From Stygiobacter sp043807765 (GTDB taxonomy: Bacteria; Bacteroidota; Ignavibacteria; Ignavibacteriales; Melioribacteraceae): a stretch of DNA of 64,000 nt. Where the stretch lies: NCBI GenBank assembly GCA_043807765.1, contig JAZDFQ010000105.1:43927-107926 (forward strand), written 5' to 3'. The notes below the pieces were generated by a model that was given only the letters and a program-made list of their open reading frames with translations, had not been told where the DNA came from and did not search any database. Both the position numbers and the translations under genes were made by a program. Shown here in pieces: positions 37,534 through 47,199 of the stretch (the stretch's first letter is position 1; each line of letters opens with the position of its first letter).

Positions 37534-38148
37534 ATGCTCAAATTTTTGCTCGATTTTTTCAAAGCAAGACCACAACTACAGCTTGAAATTATTTCCCTCC
37601 GGAAACAATTGGAAATTCTAAAGCGAAATTCAAAAAAGATTCATGTTACACGATGGGATAAACTCTTCTTTTCTACAATCGTCTCCTTCTTTATGAATTG
37701 GAAGGAAAGCCTGATTATTATTAAACCCGAGACTATAATCCGGTGGCACAGAAAGAGATTTTATCAGCATCTTTTGGGAAAACGTAAAAAGGAAGCTGGG
37801 AGACCCAGAGTTCCGAAGGAGATCATTGAACTTATTAAAAGAATTGCTGGCGAAAATCCAATGTGGGGTGTTCCTCGCATTCATGGTGAGATTCTAAAAT
37901 TAGGATTCAAGTTTTCTCAGGCTACTGTTTGGAGATATACTCCAAAAGACAAGAATAATAAAACTGGGCAACGCTGGAAAACCTTTCTCAAGAACCATGC
38001 TTCAGAAATTATTTCAATCGACTTCTTTTGTGTTCCAACTATTAACTTCAAATTGTTTCAAGTGGAGGGAATAATTATATTTCATATGAATATAATTGAG
38101 ACAACAAGTTTACCGTATATCTGTCATTTGTTAACCCCAATAAAATAA
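37534..38148 (+). pseudogene. Truncated integrase/transposase (IS481/IS3-like)
   Basis: The 204-residue frame carries the N-terminal helix-turn-helix region of an rve-type transposase (RWHRKRFYQHL, GRPRVPKEIIELIKRIAGENPMWGVPRIHGEI) and the very start of the DDE catalytic domain (IISIDFFCVPTINFKL, with the first catalytic D). After that the sequence diverges and ends; the other two catalytic acids and about 150 residues are missing. It is thus a dead remnant. It sits directly between the glycan locus regulator and a TonB-receptor gene pair, marking an old insertion or rearrangement point. Confidence 0.7.
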
Positions 38149-38153
38149 TTATC

Positions 38154-38456
38154 GTGAAAAGAATAAATAAAATATTGTCAACGAAATATTTTCATGCAGT
38201 TGCTGTTGTATATCTTGCATTTTTTCTTTTCTTAAGTTCCGGGAATGAACTTCTTCATAATCACAAAACTAATGAACCCGAACGCGATGACTGCCCGGCT
38301 CTAATTATTTCCCAAACCTTCAGCAATGGAATTACAGTAAATATTGAACTACAAAGTGTATTCATCGTTGAATCCAAGATATATACTCCTCAAATATTAC
38401 CAGTCTTTCAAAACAAACCAAGTTTACACTTCTTAAGAGGTCCTCCGCTAGTTTGA
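38154..38456 (+). CDS. Small exported or membrane-anchored His/Cys-containing protein
   Basis: A 100-residue protein with one hydrophobic segment (~14-28, AVAVVYLAFFLFLSS), then a short HNHK motif and a DDCPAL motif, and a proline-rich tail. I recognise no named family; small proteins of this shape occur just before TonB receptors for metals. It starts with GTG at 38154, five bases after the transposase remnant, and lies 52 bp before the TonB-receptor gene, so the two are probably cotranscribed. A role in metal handling is inferred from the His/Cys motifs and the neighbour only. The lack of a clear ribosome site keeps the start uncertain. Confidence 0.5.
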   Translation: MKRINKILSTKYFHAVAVVYLAFFLFLSSGNELLHNHKTNEPERDDCPALIISQTFSNGITVNIELQSVFIVESKIYTPQILPVFQNKPSLHFLRGPPLV

Positions 38457-38508
38457 CATATACCTGGAATTATAAAAAAGTATTGTCAATCAATTAACGG
38501 AGATTTTT

Positions 38509-40866
38509 ATGCGTTCAACTAAGATCAACCGGCTATTCCCGGTTGTTATTATATTTTATCTATTTACTATAAACATTTTAAATGCAGAAAATTATAACAG
38601 TAAAATAAAAGGGAAGGTTCTATCAATTGATGGCATAGCGCTTTATGGTGCACATATTGCTTTACCTTCACTTAGCCGAGGAACTGCAACAAATGACAAA
38701 GGCGAGTTTTTTCTCACAAATATTCCAAATGGCAAACACAGACTTGTAATTAGTTATATCGGTTACGAATCTGAAATTAGAATAATTGACTTTGAGAATG
38801 ATAAGATTGTAGATCTTGTTGTAAATCTAAAACCAACCACAATTCAAACCGAGGCAATCATCGTCACGGGGAATCCTTATGCAACCGATCCATTAAATAG
38901 TCCGCAAGATGTAAGTTCTTTAAGCGGTAGAGAAAAACTAAAATCGGAAGCATCATCGCTTGGAAAAACTCTGGAGAATATGCCGGGTATTTATAATCTT
39001 TCAGCCGGTTCCGTTGCTGGGAAACCGGTAGTACGCGGTCATACAGGAGAGCGTGTTTTAATTCTAAGCGATGGAGTTGCTCAGGAATACCAGCAATATG
39101 GTGAACGTCACTCGCCAAATATTGAAGCATCAAACTATGAGAGAATTGAAGTAATAAAAGGAGCTGCGAGTTTGTTATATGGATCGGATGCAATGGGAGG
39201 CGCTGTAAATTTAACACCACATCCTTTTCATTTTTCGCAAGAGAGTGATTTGGAGTTTAACGGTTCTTTACCCGTAGGTTATTTCTCCAATAACAACGAA
39301 TATATGAGCGGGCTTAAATTAACCGGTTCAACAGAATTTTTTTCAGTTAATGCAAATATTGTTAGAAGAAAAGCGGATAATTTTAACACCCCGGATGCCG
39401 CCAAATATTCGGAAACACTTAAACGGGGAGATCCAAAATTCACCGGTGAAATATTAAACACTAACTTCGAGCAACTAAACAGTTCGTTGGGCGTTGGTTA
39501 TTTATCACCAATAGGAATTTTCTCTGTTGACTATGATCATTATTTGAATAAGAATAATTTTCTTTTACCAACAGGTGGACCAATAGGACTTCAACTCGAA
39601 AATCACATTCTAAATGTCAAAGGGAATATACCTTTGGGTAATATTATTATTAAACCAAAATTCAGTTATCAAAGGAATCACAGACAAGCAACACCAGCGG
39701 GTTTAAGTTATTCAACATTACCCGATGCCGCTGCTGTAGATTTAATTCTTGATGTTTACACAACACGCGTTGAGGTTGAAAATGTTGATGTTATAAATCT
39801 ATCCGGAACGATAGGTGCAGAAGTAAAATACTATGACCACAAGAACATTGGAAAAGTACCTTTACAGCCAACCGGCAATTTTGCTAATTACGCTTTATTC
39901 CTTTTTGAAGAATGGCAAAGAGAAAAATTAATTCTAAATTTTGGTGCCCGCTTCGATTACAGAGACCAGATATTTTATGGAACAACCACAAATCCTCTTT
40001 TAGTAAAAGATGACAAGCGAGATTACGTCAATTTTTCCGGTTCGTTTGGGGCAGCTTATAAATTCACGGATCGATTAACTGTAACCGGAAATGTAAGCAG
40101 GGGATTCAGAACGCCAAGTTTTTATAATCTTTATGTTTACGGTGAACATGGAGGTGTATTTGCTTTTCAGATCGGGAATCCGAATCTAAAAAACGAGACT
40201 TCGCTTGACTTGAGTTCATCAATTAGATTTAGAAATGAGATATTGAATGCAAACATTTCAGTTTTTCATAATACTATAGATAATTACATTTTTCTTTACA
40301 ACGCACCAGATCATCCGCTTGCACCGGCAAATGCCGCTTTTGTTTTTGCTCATGCTCAAGCCGATGCTGTAATAAACGGATTAGAGTTATCCATTGATGC
40401 CGGTGTGTTTAATTGGCTTTTGTTTTCCGGAAGTTATTCGCTGATTGAAAGTGAATTTACCTCTGGTTCTTGGAAGGAAGGTGAATTACCATTAATGCCT
40501 CCTAATAGATTAACAGTTGGAGCGAAATTTTTACTGCCAAGTTATGCTGTAATTAAATCGCCATACATTTCAATAGATACCAAATTTGTATCAAGCAAAA
40601 ACGCAGCTGGTATTTATGAGCCATTTGGTCAATTCGATGATGGGATCGGTCCAGATATTCCATTTGGTGTATGCTCAACAACAAAATACAATGTGTTTGA
40701 TTTTGGTTTAGGATTTGACCTTTGTTTATACGATCGACCAATAAGTTTTGATTTAACGGTTACAAATCTTTTTGATAAAGTTTACTGCGATTTTCTTGAT
40801 ACATACAAAGGATATGCATTGTCACCTGGAAGAAGTATAAATCTAAAATTGAATGTGCCTTTTTAA
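38509..40866 (+). CDS. TonB-dependent outer-membrane receptor (metal-type)
   Basis: A protein of 785 residues: signal peptide (~1-27), carboxypeptidase-like domain (~30-115), plug (TLENMPGIYNLSAGS ... PVVRGHTGERVLILSDG in outline; IEVIKGAASLLYGSDAMGG) and a 22-strand barrel. The plug, with the QQYGERHSPNIEA stretch, is like that of ZnuD-type receptors for zinc and other ions. With the small His/Cys protein upstream, uptake of a metal or metal chelate is a reasonable inference. GGAG lies before the ATG at 38509. A perfect 13-bp hairpin terminator follows 22 bp after the stop. Confidence 0.83.
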   Translation: MRSTKINRLFPVVIIFYLFTINILNAENYNSKIKGKVLSIDGIALYGAHIALPSLSRGTATNDKGEFFLTNIPNGKHRLVISYIGYESEIRIIDFENDKIVDLVVNLKPTTIQTEAIIVTGNPYATDPLNSPQDVSSLSGREKLKSEASSLGKTLENMPGIYNLSAGSVAGKPVVRGHTGERVLILSDGVAQEYQQYGERHSPNIEASNYERIEVIKGAASLLYGSDAMGGAVNLTPHPFHFSQESDLEFNGSLPVGYFSNNNEYMSGLKLTGSTEFFSVNANIVRRKADNFNTPDAAKYSETLKRGDPKFTGEILNTNFEQLNSSLGVGYLSPIGIFSVDYDHYLNKNNFLLPTGGPIGLQLENHILNVKGNIPLGNIIIKPKFSYQRNHRQATPAGLSYSTLPDAAAVDLILDVYTTRVEVENVDVINLSGTIGAEVKYYDHKNIGKVPLQPTGNFANYALFLFEEWQREKLILNFGARFDYRDQIFYGTTTNPLLVKDDKRDYVNFSGSFGAAYKFTDRLTVTGNVSRGFRTPSFYNLYVYGEHGGVFAFQIGNPNLKNETSLDLSSSIRFRNEILNANISVFHNTIDNYIFLYNAPDHPLAPANAAFVFAHAQADAVINGLELSIDAGVFNWLLFSGSYSLIESEFTSGSWKEGELPLMPPNRLTVGAKFLLPSYAVIKSPYISIDTKFVSSKNAAGIYEPFGQFDDGIGPDIPFGVCSTTKYNVFDFGLGFDLCLYDRPISFDLTVTNLFDKVYCDFLDTYKGYALSPGRSINLKLNVPF

Positions 40867-40887
40867 TTTTAGTTAACTGTAATTTAT

Positions 40888-40940
40888 GTGAGGTGTTGTT
40901 GGATTTTTGTAGATGCAAAAACAACACCTCACTTTTCTTA
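40888..40940 (+). terminator. Strong intrinsic terminator after the TonB receptor
   Basis: A perfect 13-bp inverted repeat (GTGAGGTGTTGTT at 40888-40900, complement at 40920-40932) with a 19-base loop is followed directly by TTTTCTTA. It ends the small protein/TonB-receptor unit and separates it from the phosphatase gene. Because an upstream in-frame start of the phosphatase frame would lie inside this hairpin, it also supports the later start at 40998. Confidence 0.8.
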
Positions 40941-40997
40941 CATAGTTATAACGTTTATGTTGATGTAATAAAATTAAAATACTCTATAGGGCTTCTA

Positions 40998-42215
40998 ATG
41001 AAAAAAACAATCTTAATTGCTTTTATTGCTATAAGCATTTGTAATATTATCAATGCACAACATTATGGTGCAGATAAATTTCCACAAAGAATAATACTCA
41101 ACATTACAGATCAACCATGTTCGAGCATCGGTGTAACGTGGCGAGCAAATGGTGAATTCGCAGATTCGAAAATTCAGTATACAACCGCTAATGATTGGAC
41201 GGAATTTAAGGATTCCGTAAAAAGTGTATATCCTAAGGTTGAAAAAGTTACGCTGAAGGAAAATGTTTGCGTATTTCATTATTCCGGAGTTATTAACAAT
41301 TTACTTCCCAACACATCATATCAATATCGTGTTGGGCATGATTCTATCTGGAGCGAGTGGATCCAATTTAGAACTGCAAAGAATGAAAATGCACCTTTTT
41401 CATTTGTGTATTTGGGTGACCCACAAAATGATATTAAGAGTTATTGTACAAGGGTATTTCGCGAGGCTTATAAAAAATCTCCCGATTCTAACTTTTGGCT
41501 TTTTGTTGGCGATCTAATTACTACACCACAATATGATAGCTTGTGGAACGATCTTTTCTATTCTTTTGGATTTATACCAACAACAATCCCATTTGCATTG
41601 TTACCGGGGAACCACGAGTACCCAACTATTAAGCGAGGCGAAGAAAAGAAAAAAGAATTTACGCCGTACTGGCGACTGCATTTTACATTACCAGAAAACG
41701 GTATTAAAGGATTAGAAGAAACTTCATACTATTATGATTACCAAGGGACTAGATTTATAATGCTAAATGGGAATGAAAAGTTGACTGAACAGGCAGAATG
41801 GATGGAAAAACTTTTAGCAGATAACCCCAACAAATGGACAATAGTTTCCATGCATCAACCACTTTATTCAACCGGTTTAGATAGAGACGGCAAGCAGTAT
41901 AGAAAAGCATTTCTAAGTTTATACGACAAGTATGGGGTGGATTTAGTTTTACAAGGTCACGATCATAACTATGCGAGAAGTTATAAACTGTACAATGGAA
42001 ACATTGTTGGTGAAAAAGATAAGGGAACAATTTATGTCAGCTCGGTGAGTGGAACAAAACACTACGAGCTAAATTCAAAGCATCTTGGACTGATGGAAAA
42101 GAAGGGGGGCAAAGTTCAACTTTATCAAATTATCTCAATAGATGGAAATAATCTTTCTTTTAAGTCTTATACTGTAACCGGAACATTGTATGATTCTTTT
42201 GTAATAACTAAGTGA
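40998..42215 (+). CDS. Secreted purple acid phosphatase-like metallophosphoesterase
   Basis: A protein of about 405 residues: signal peptide (MKKTILIAFIAISICNIINA), an N-terminal fibronectin-like domain as in purple acid phosphatases (GVTWRANGEF ... NTSYQYRVG), then the calcineurin-type metal motifs GDPQ, FVGDLIT, LPGNHEY, HQPLYS and GHDHNYAR in the right order. It should hydrolyse phosphomonoesters, or possibly phosphodiesters, outside the cytoplasm. The start at 40998 places the signal peptide at the N-terminus; the frame is open to 40893, but that part runs through the terminator hairpin. It has no T9SS domain and seems to be a single-gene unit. Confidence 0.85.
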   Translation: MKKTILIAFIAISICNIINAQHYGADKFPQRIILNITDQPCSSIGVTWRANGEFADSKIQYTTANDWTEFKDSVKSVYPKVEKVTLKENVCVFHYSGVINNLLPNTSYQYRVGHDSIWSEWIQFRTAKNENAPFSFVYLGDPQNDIKSYCTRVFREAYKKSPDSNFWLFVGDLITTPQYDSLWNDLFYSFGFIPTTIPFALLPGNHEYPTIKRGEEKKKEFTPYWRLHFTLPENGIKGLEETSYYYDYQGTRFIMLNGNEKLTEQAEWMEKLLADNPNKWTIVSMHQPLYSTGLDRDGKQYRKAFLSLYDKYGVDLVLQGHDHNYARSYKLYNGNIVGEKDKGTIYVSSVSGTKHYELNSKHLGLMEKKGGKVQLYQIISIDGNNLSFKSYTVTGTLYDSFVITK

Positions 42216-42270
42216 TGGTTAAATATTTACAGCCAGAGCAGAGGCTTAACTTTTCAATTCTTTTTTATAA

Positions 42271-43149
42271 TTAATTCAATAATAATGCAGCACCAATAAG
42301 GATAATACTTACCGCTACAATCTTTCTGGGTAAATTTTCTTCACTAAACAATTTACCGCCAGACACTACTGCGAATAGAATGGAAAGCCGTTTTACCGAA
42401 AGGACCATAGCAACCGGGGCAAGTTTTGTGGCTTCAATTTGTGTATAACGGTAAATAACTGTGAAGATCGAAATTGCCATGAGCAAATAGAATATTTTTT
42501 TATCGATGTTCTTAATTTGGTCGGCAATTTTTCTACGCTTCAGCATTACAATAAAAGAGAAGATGATTACATAAAACAGCTGCTGAAAAGCCATGAATGT
42601 ATAGGGCGAAAGTTTGTATCCCTTTAATAGAACGCGATCTAGAAGTGATGTAACAGTAAATAAGATTAAAGCGACGAATACATAAGAGTATTTTGAAAAA
42701 CTGAATAGAGTCTTGAACGGATTCAGTAAATTATTGTTCCCTTTCCTCAATTCTAAAACGTAAGCCCCAATAACCATCAACATAATACCGAGCCATTCTA
42801 TGAGACTGAGTATATCGTTGATGAAAATTACTCCAGCTATAGCAACTAATCCGGGCGATAATGCAAGGAGAGGAAGTGCTTCGCTTATTTCCAAATTTTT
42901 TATTGAATACATAACGCTCAAAAAAGCGCCGGCGCTTAATATAGTTTTCAAAAAAAGAATAGAAAGACTTACATAGGAAATTTCTGATAGTTGAATTGAA
43001 AAGAAAAATGGAACTGAAAGAAGAAAAGTTACAAATGATACAATTAATGAAAAATCCAATACGTTTAAGGAAAACAGAACCTTTTTTTCGGAAACAGCCG
43101 ATGCCGCAGAAAAGATTGCTGAAATAAATGCTAGAGTAAACCAATCCAT
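42271..43149 (-). CDS. EamA/DMT-family permease
   Basis: A protein of 292 residues with ten hydrophobic segments in two halves of five, the EamA (drug/metabolite transporter) pattern; the end of the first half shows LEWLGIMLMVIGAYVLELRKG. Such permeases often export amino acids or metabolites. It is the last gene of the long minus-strand run, 17 bp after a TonB receptor and near a gamma-lyase, so a role around sulfur amino acids is possible. No ribosome site is clear at the ATG. Confidence 0.8.
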   Translation of the reverse strand: MDWFTLAFISAIFSAASAVSEKKVLFSLNVLDFSLIVSFVTFLLSVPFFFSIQLSEISYVSLSILFLKTILSAGAFLSVMYSIKNLEISEALPLLALSPGLVAIAGVIFINDILSLIEWLGIMLMVIGAYVLELRKGNNNLLNPFKTLFSFSKYSYVFVALILFTVTSLLDRVLLKGYKLSPYTFMAFQQLFYVIIFSFIVMLKRRKIADQIKNIDKKIFYLLMAISIFTVIYRYTQIEATKLAPVAMVLSVKRLSILFAVVSGGKLFSEENLPRKIVAVSIILIGAALLLN

Positions 43150-43166
43150 CGTTGAACCAGAGTCAA

Positions 43167-45539
43167 TTAAAATTTGGCAAGCAGTTTAAGAAAAATATTT
43201 CTGCCCGGCTCTATTGTTATATTACCTCTAGTTGTTGAAAGGTGATTGCGATATTCTTTATCAAAGACATTTTCGATACCAGTTAAAAATCTAAAATACA
43301 CTGAGCTATAATTGAAGCTTCCGAAATCGAGATAAACATTAAAGTAGGCATAACCGGGTGTGCTAATTTCACCGGCGGCAACTTTGTTTTGCGCTGCGAA
43401 AACAGATGATGAGAACTCAGCTTTCATTTTATTAAATAATGAGAATCTGATACCAAGATTACCATTCAATGGTGGAATTTCCGGTAGGTTTATGTTTGCA
43501 GTAATATCATCTCCTTTTACATAAGAAAGAGTTGCATAGAAAACATTATCCTTATAGAAATTATAATCTGCATGAAGATCAAATCCGTACAAACGCGATT
43601 TGCCAATGTTGGTTTTAATATAGGCGGTTCTTCCCTCAAAATATCCGGGAAGTTCCGTAACAAGATCGTTGAAGAAATTGAAAAATATACTTGACACAAT
43701 TTTAAGTTGTGAAGAATAAAAGCGAATACCGAGATCAGCAGAGCTACCTTTCTCCGGTTTCAGATTAGGATCGCCTACGCGAACATAACTTCCTTGATCG
43801 ATGTATTGAAATCTTTCTTCAAGCGATGGCGAACGAAAAGACAAACCAAGACTAAGCGTAAAATCAAAATCAGAAGTTGCTGAATATTTTAGACCGACGT
43901 TTCCACTGTAAGAAATGTTAGTTGAGTTGATCTTATTCCAGATTACTTTTTGTCCGGACGGAGAGTAATTAATAGCACCGTTTACTATTTCATAAATTGG
44001 ATTTAGTACTGACTCGCCATTCACAGTAATTTTATCGATCCGCGCCCCAAGTGTTGCAGTTAATTTATCTTTGAGTAATTCAGCATCGTCTTGAGCAAAT
44101 ACACCTAAACTTTTATACTTTGAATCGGGTAATGGTTTTTCGCCTACAACTTTATTAGTGGTATTTGCTACGTTTCCTTGTGGGTTAAGCACTTCAATCA
44201 ATTGGTGTTTTTCTCTCTGCCCGGTATAGGTTCTGTCCCAATAGTCCACGCCAACTAATAGATTATTATTTTCCGCCAACAATAAATTTCCATGAATCTG
44301 AAAGTTATTGTTAGCATGTTCAGCACTTGGAGTAATTTTCAAAACGCTAATTCTTTTAGCCGGAGAGGTACCGCTTGCGGCAATATTTTGAACAGTATGA
44401 GGAATATTTTCAACATTCCGCTCAATAAATTGATAAGAATATTTTGCGGAAAATTTATAAAAAACTTTTGAGATATTCTGAACTTCATAACCGGCAGAAA
44501 TTAATTGGCGTTTTTCATCCGGGTAGCGAACCTCGGCAATATCCGGAAAAACAGAAGCACCGGGAATTCCAACATCTGTTGCTTTGAATAATTGATAATC
44601 AATTTTGAGTAAATGATTATTAAACGGTATAAAATTTAATGCGCCGGTAAAACTATAATCCTCAAACTGGCTGTTCTTTAATTCACCTCTGGGAGTTTGA
44701 GTGTTCCGGGCTTTTCTATAAGAGCCGGAAAGCTTGGAAGACCAGAAGGTATTACCAGCGGAAAGAAGACCCGACATTGAAGAAAGATGATTTACCGAAC
44801 TGAATCTGGATGATAAATTTCCATTCAAAGAAAACTCATTATTTAACGGAGCGGATTTTGTAATAACATTTACAATACCTCCGGTTGCGCCGGAACCGTA
44901 AATAGAAGAAGAAGCGCCTTTAATTATTTCGATTCTCTCGATATCATCTAGATTAACCATTGAAAGCCGTGCAGCAATATCAGTTGAGGTAGCTATTCTA
45001 TTCCCATCAATTAGAGTTACAACATTTTCCCGGTTTAAGCCGCGTATACTGATTTCAGTTCCCCAAATACCATCTCGCAAAAGTGAAATACCCGGTTCAT
45101 TTTTAAGTACATCGGACATGGATTGAAGCGGTTTACTTTCAAACTGCTCTTTAGCAACCAAGATTTCTGAATATGGAGAATTGCGAAGATAATTGTCTGT
45201 TCTGCCCGTGCTTACAATTACTTCATCAAGTTCTATCGGCGATGGCTCCAGAAAAAAATCTTTAATACTGGAAACCGAATTGACGTTCAGAGTTACAGAG
45301 AGCGGTTTATATCCAAGACGAGAGACTTTTACATTATAATTGCCTTCCGGTATTTCTTTTATTGTGTAGTACCCTTCGTTATTAGTGTAAACCAAATAAT
45401 TGTGCGCAATTGAAACAGCAGCTCCATGAATGGCGTTACCACTTCTAGAATCTATTATTTTCCCTTTAAGGAAAATATTTTGAGCGGCAATATTACCCGT
45501 TACAAAAAATAAAATAAATAGTACTGATTTGATGTTCAT
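43167..45539 (-). CDS. TonB-dependent outer-membrane receptor (BtuB/CirA-like)
   Basis: A protein of about 790 residues: signal peptide, carboxypeptidase-like domain (~20-105), plug (SDVLKNEPGISLLRDG, SIRGLNRENVVTLIDGNRI, IEIIKGASSSIYGSGATGG) and a barrel ending with NIFLKLLAKF, whose last residue is aromatic as barrel assembly wants. The plug resembles receptors for cobalamin, catecholates or haem. The start is an ATG at 45539 or a GTG at 45548 that overlaps the stop of the gamma-lyase; either way the genes are translationally close. The ligand is unknown; vitamin B12 or another metal complex is a guess from the neighbouring sulfur/redox genes. Confidence 0.83.
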   Translation of the reverse strand: MNIKSVLFILFFVTGNIAAQNIFLKGKIIDSRSGNAIHGAAVSIAHNYLVYTNNEGYYTIKEIPEGNYNVKVSRLGYKPLSVTLNVNSVSSIKDFFLEPSPIELDEVIVSTGRTDNYLRNSPYSEILVAKEQFESKPLQSMSDVLKNEPGISLLRDGIWGTEISIRGLNRENVVTLIDGNRIATSTDIAARLSMVNLDDIERIEIIKGASSSIYGSGATGGIVNVITKSAPLNNEFSLNGNLSSRFSSVNHLSSMSGLLSAGNTFWSSKLSGSYRKARNTQTPRGELKNSQFEDYSFTGALNFIPFNNHLLKIDYQLFKATDVGIPGASVFPDIAEVRYPDEKRQLISAGYEVQNISKVFYKFSAKYSYQFIERNVENIPHTVQNIAASGTSPAKRISVLKITPSAEHANNNFQIHGNLLLAENNNLLVGVDYWDRTYTGQREKHQLIEVLNPQGNVANTTNKVVGEKPLPDSKYKSLGVFAQDDAELLKDKLTATLGARIDKITVNGESVLNPIYEIVNGAINYSPSGQKVIWNKINSTNISYSGNVGLKYSATSDFDFTLSLGLSFRSPSLEERFQYIDQGSYVRVGDPNLKPEKGSSADLGIRFYSSQLKIVSSIFFNFFNDLVTELPGYFEGRTAYIKTNIGKSRLYGFDLHADYNFYKDNVFYATLSYVKGDDITANINLPEIPPLNGNLGIRFSLFNKMKAEFSSSVFAAQNKVAAGEISTPGYAYFNVYLDFGSFNYSSVYFRFLTGIENVFDKEYRNHLSTTRGNITIEPGRNIFLKLLAKF

Positions 45540-45544
45540 TTTAT

Positions 45545-46726
45545 TCACGCAACTTCTAAAGCTTGATTTAAATCAGCTATAATATCAACAACATCTTCTA
45601 TTCCTACCGATAAGCGAACCAAATCATCAGTAATACCGGCTTTAAGTTTATCTTCTTTGCTAACTGCCGCGTGAGTCATTGAAGCCGGATGCTGAATAAG
45701 AGTTTCGACACCACCTAACGAGACTGCAAGAGTAGCTAAGTGAACGTTATCCATTAGCTTGCGTCCAGCCTCGAGACCACCCTTAACACCAAAACTAATC
45801 ATTGAACCAAAGCCGGTCATTTGAGCTTTAGCCAATTCAAATTGTGGGTGTGATTCCAGTCCCGGATATTTTACCCATGCAATTTTTGGATGCCCTTCCA
45901 AAAAGCGGGCAACCTTAAGTGCATTCTCTTGATTACGCTCAACACGAAGAGATAAAGTTTTAACTCCACGGAGAACCATGTATGCTTGATGAGGATCCAC
46001 ATTACAACCCATATAAACCATCGAGTGACGAATCTTTTCATAAATACTTTTTTCTTTTGCAACTACTATCCCACCAACAATATCGGCATGACCATTAATG
46101 AATTTTGTTACCGAGTGTAATACAACATCCGCACCCAAGTTAAGTGGTTTCTGTAAATAAGGAGTGGCAAAAGTATTATCAACAACTAATATGAGCTTAT
46201 GTTCTTTTGCTATTTCGGAACATGCTTGAATATCTGTTATTTCCATTGTTGGGTTTGCTGGAGTTTCAATATAAAGCACTTTTGTATTTTTCTTAATAGC
46301 TGACGAAATCAGATTTATATCTGAAGTGTTGATAAAATCCGCTTCTACACCAAAGCGGGAAAAATCTTTTTCCAAAACACCTCTAGCTGGACCATAAACA
46401 GAAGCAGTGCTAATTATATGGCTTCCTGTACCTAACAGAGCCATGTAAACACTTGTAATTGCAGACATACCGGAGCTTGTTGCAATTCCATCATAACCGT
46501 TTTCCAAATCTGCGATATTTTTTTCTAGCGCTCTTATAGTTGGGTTTGCAATTCTTGTATAAATATAACCATCACTTGCACCGGAGAAACAATCAGCGCC
46601 ATGTTGTGCATTCTTAAATTTGAATGTGGAAGTCTGATAAATAGGAACAACAGCACTCCCAAATTGATCATCAAATCCCCCGCTGTGAACCAGCTTTGTA
46701 TCAAAGCTCATGTTTTTAGTATTCAT
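45545..46726 (-). CDS. PLP-dependent Cys/Met metabolism enzyme (methionine gamma-lyase/cystathionine gamma-synthase family)
   Basis: A protein of 393 residues of the trans-sulfuration family: SSGMSAI (PLP phosphate loop), YIETPANPTMEI, DNTFATPY and the PLP lysine in LHSVTKF (K208), SLGGVETLIQHP near the end. The family holds gamma-lyases, cystathionine synthases and O-acylhomoserine sulfhydrylases, which are hard to tell apart. In the active-site loop it has VYGP, while classic methionine gamma-lyases have a Cys at that place, so strict MGL function is not assured. It is cotranscribed with the TonB receptor (stop and start overlap). It is a cytoplasmic enzyme. Confidence 0.85.
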   Translation of the reverse strand: MNTKNMSFDTKLVHSGGFDDQFGSAVVPIYQTSTFKFKNAQHGADCFSGASDGYIYTRIANPTIRALEKNIADLENGYDGIATSSGMSAITSVYMALLGTGSHIISTASVYGPARGVLEKDFSRFGVEADFINTSDINLISSAIKKNTKVLYIETPANPTMEITDIQACSEIAKEHKLILVVDNTFATPYLQKPLNLGADVVLHSVTKFINGHADIVGGIVVAKEKSIYEKIRHSMVYMGCNVDPHQAYMVLRGVKTLSLRVERNQENALKVARFLEGHPKIAWVKYPGLESHPQFELAKAQMTGFGSMISFGVKGGLEAGRKLMDNVHLATLAVSLGGVETLIQHPASMTHAAVSKEDKLKAGITDDLVRLSVGIEDVVDIIADLNQALEVA

Positions 46727-46776
46727 AACTCTTCATTTTTTGTTTGATAATAATTTATTTGTAAATATTTTTTTGA

Positions 46777-47199
46777 CTACTTCAAAAGTTCATCAATCCT
46801 ACCTTTATACATTCTTTTGGTTGTTAAATTCATAAGCACACATTTTTGTGTTGACGTAAAAACAATAGTATCCTCAAGTCTTATCTCTGCATAGAGAACA
46901 ATAACACCATGAGAATATTTATCGACAATGATCTTGCCTATTGGTTTATCAAACAAGGTGATTTGCTTTTTATACTTCATTTCTGTGTGAGCTACAACAG
47001 GATAGTAATTTAATTCCAACATTTTATCCAAGGGACACATTCTTGAGAATAGTAAATTGCGCAGATCTTCAAGCCAGCGTAAGTAAACAATATTATTTAC
47101 ATGGTCGGCTATATCAATATCGTAGGTAGTAACTTTTATTTCAGTTTCGACTGAAAGAACCCCTATATTTTCTATATGTAGTGCTGAGGAATAGTTCAT
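46777..47199 (-). CDS. Hotdog-fold acyl-CoA thioesterase (4HBT family)
   Basis: A protein of 140 residues with the 4-hydroxybenzoyl-CoA-thioesterase pattern: VTTYDIDIADHVNNIVYLRW, where the usual D.xG is D.AD, followed by MKYKKQITLFD. It should split acyl-CoA thioesters; the acyl group is unknown. Its ATG overlaps the stop codon of the methyltransferase before it (ATGA), a sign of translational coupling. The replaced glycine in the active-site helix is a small oddity. Confidence 0.75.
   Translation of the reverse strand: MNYSSALHIENIGVLSVETEIKVTTYDIDIADHVNNIVYLRWLEDLRNLLFSRMCPLDKMLELNYYPVVAHTEMKYKKQITLFDKPIGKIIVDKYSHGVIVLYAEIRLEDTIVFTSTQKCVLMNLTTKRMYKGRIDELLK

Noticed and set aside
40893..40997. 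Upstream extension of the phosphatase frame
   Set aside because: It runs through a perfect 13-bp terminator hairpin and precedes a clear signal peptide start at 40998.
42216..42270. Hairpin AGCC/GGCT between the convergent phosphatase and EamA genes
   Set aside because: The stem is only 4 bp with an 8-base loop; T-rich sequence follows but this is too weak to call a terminator.
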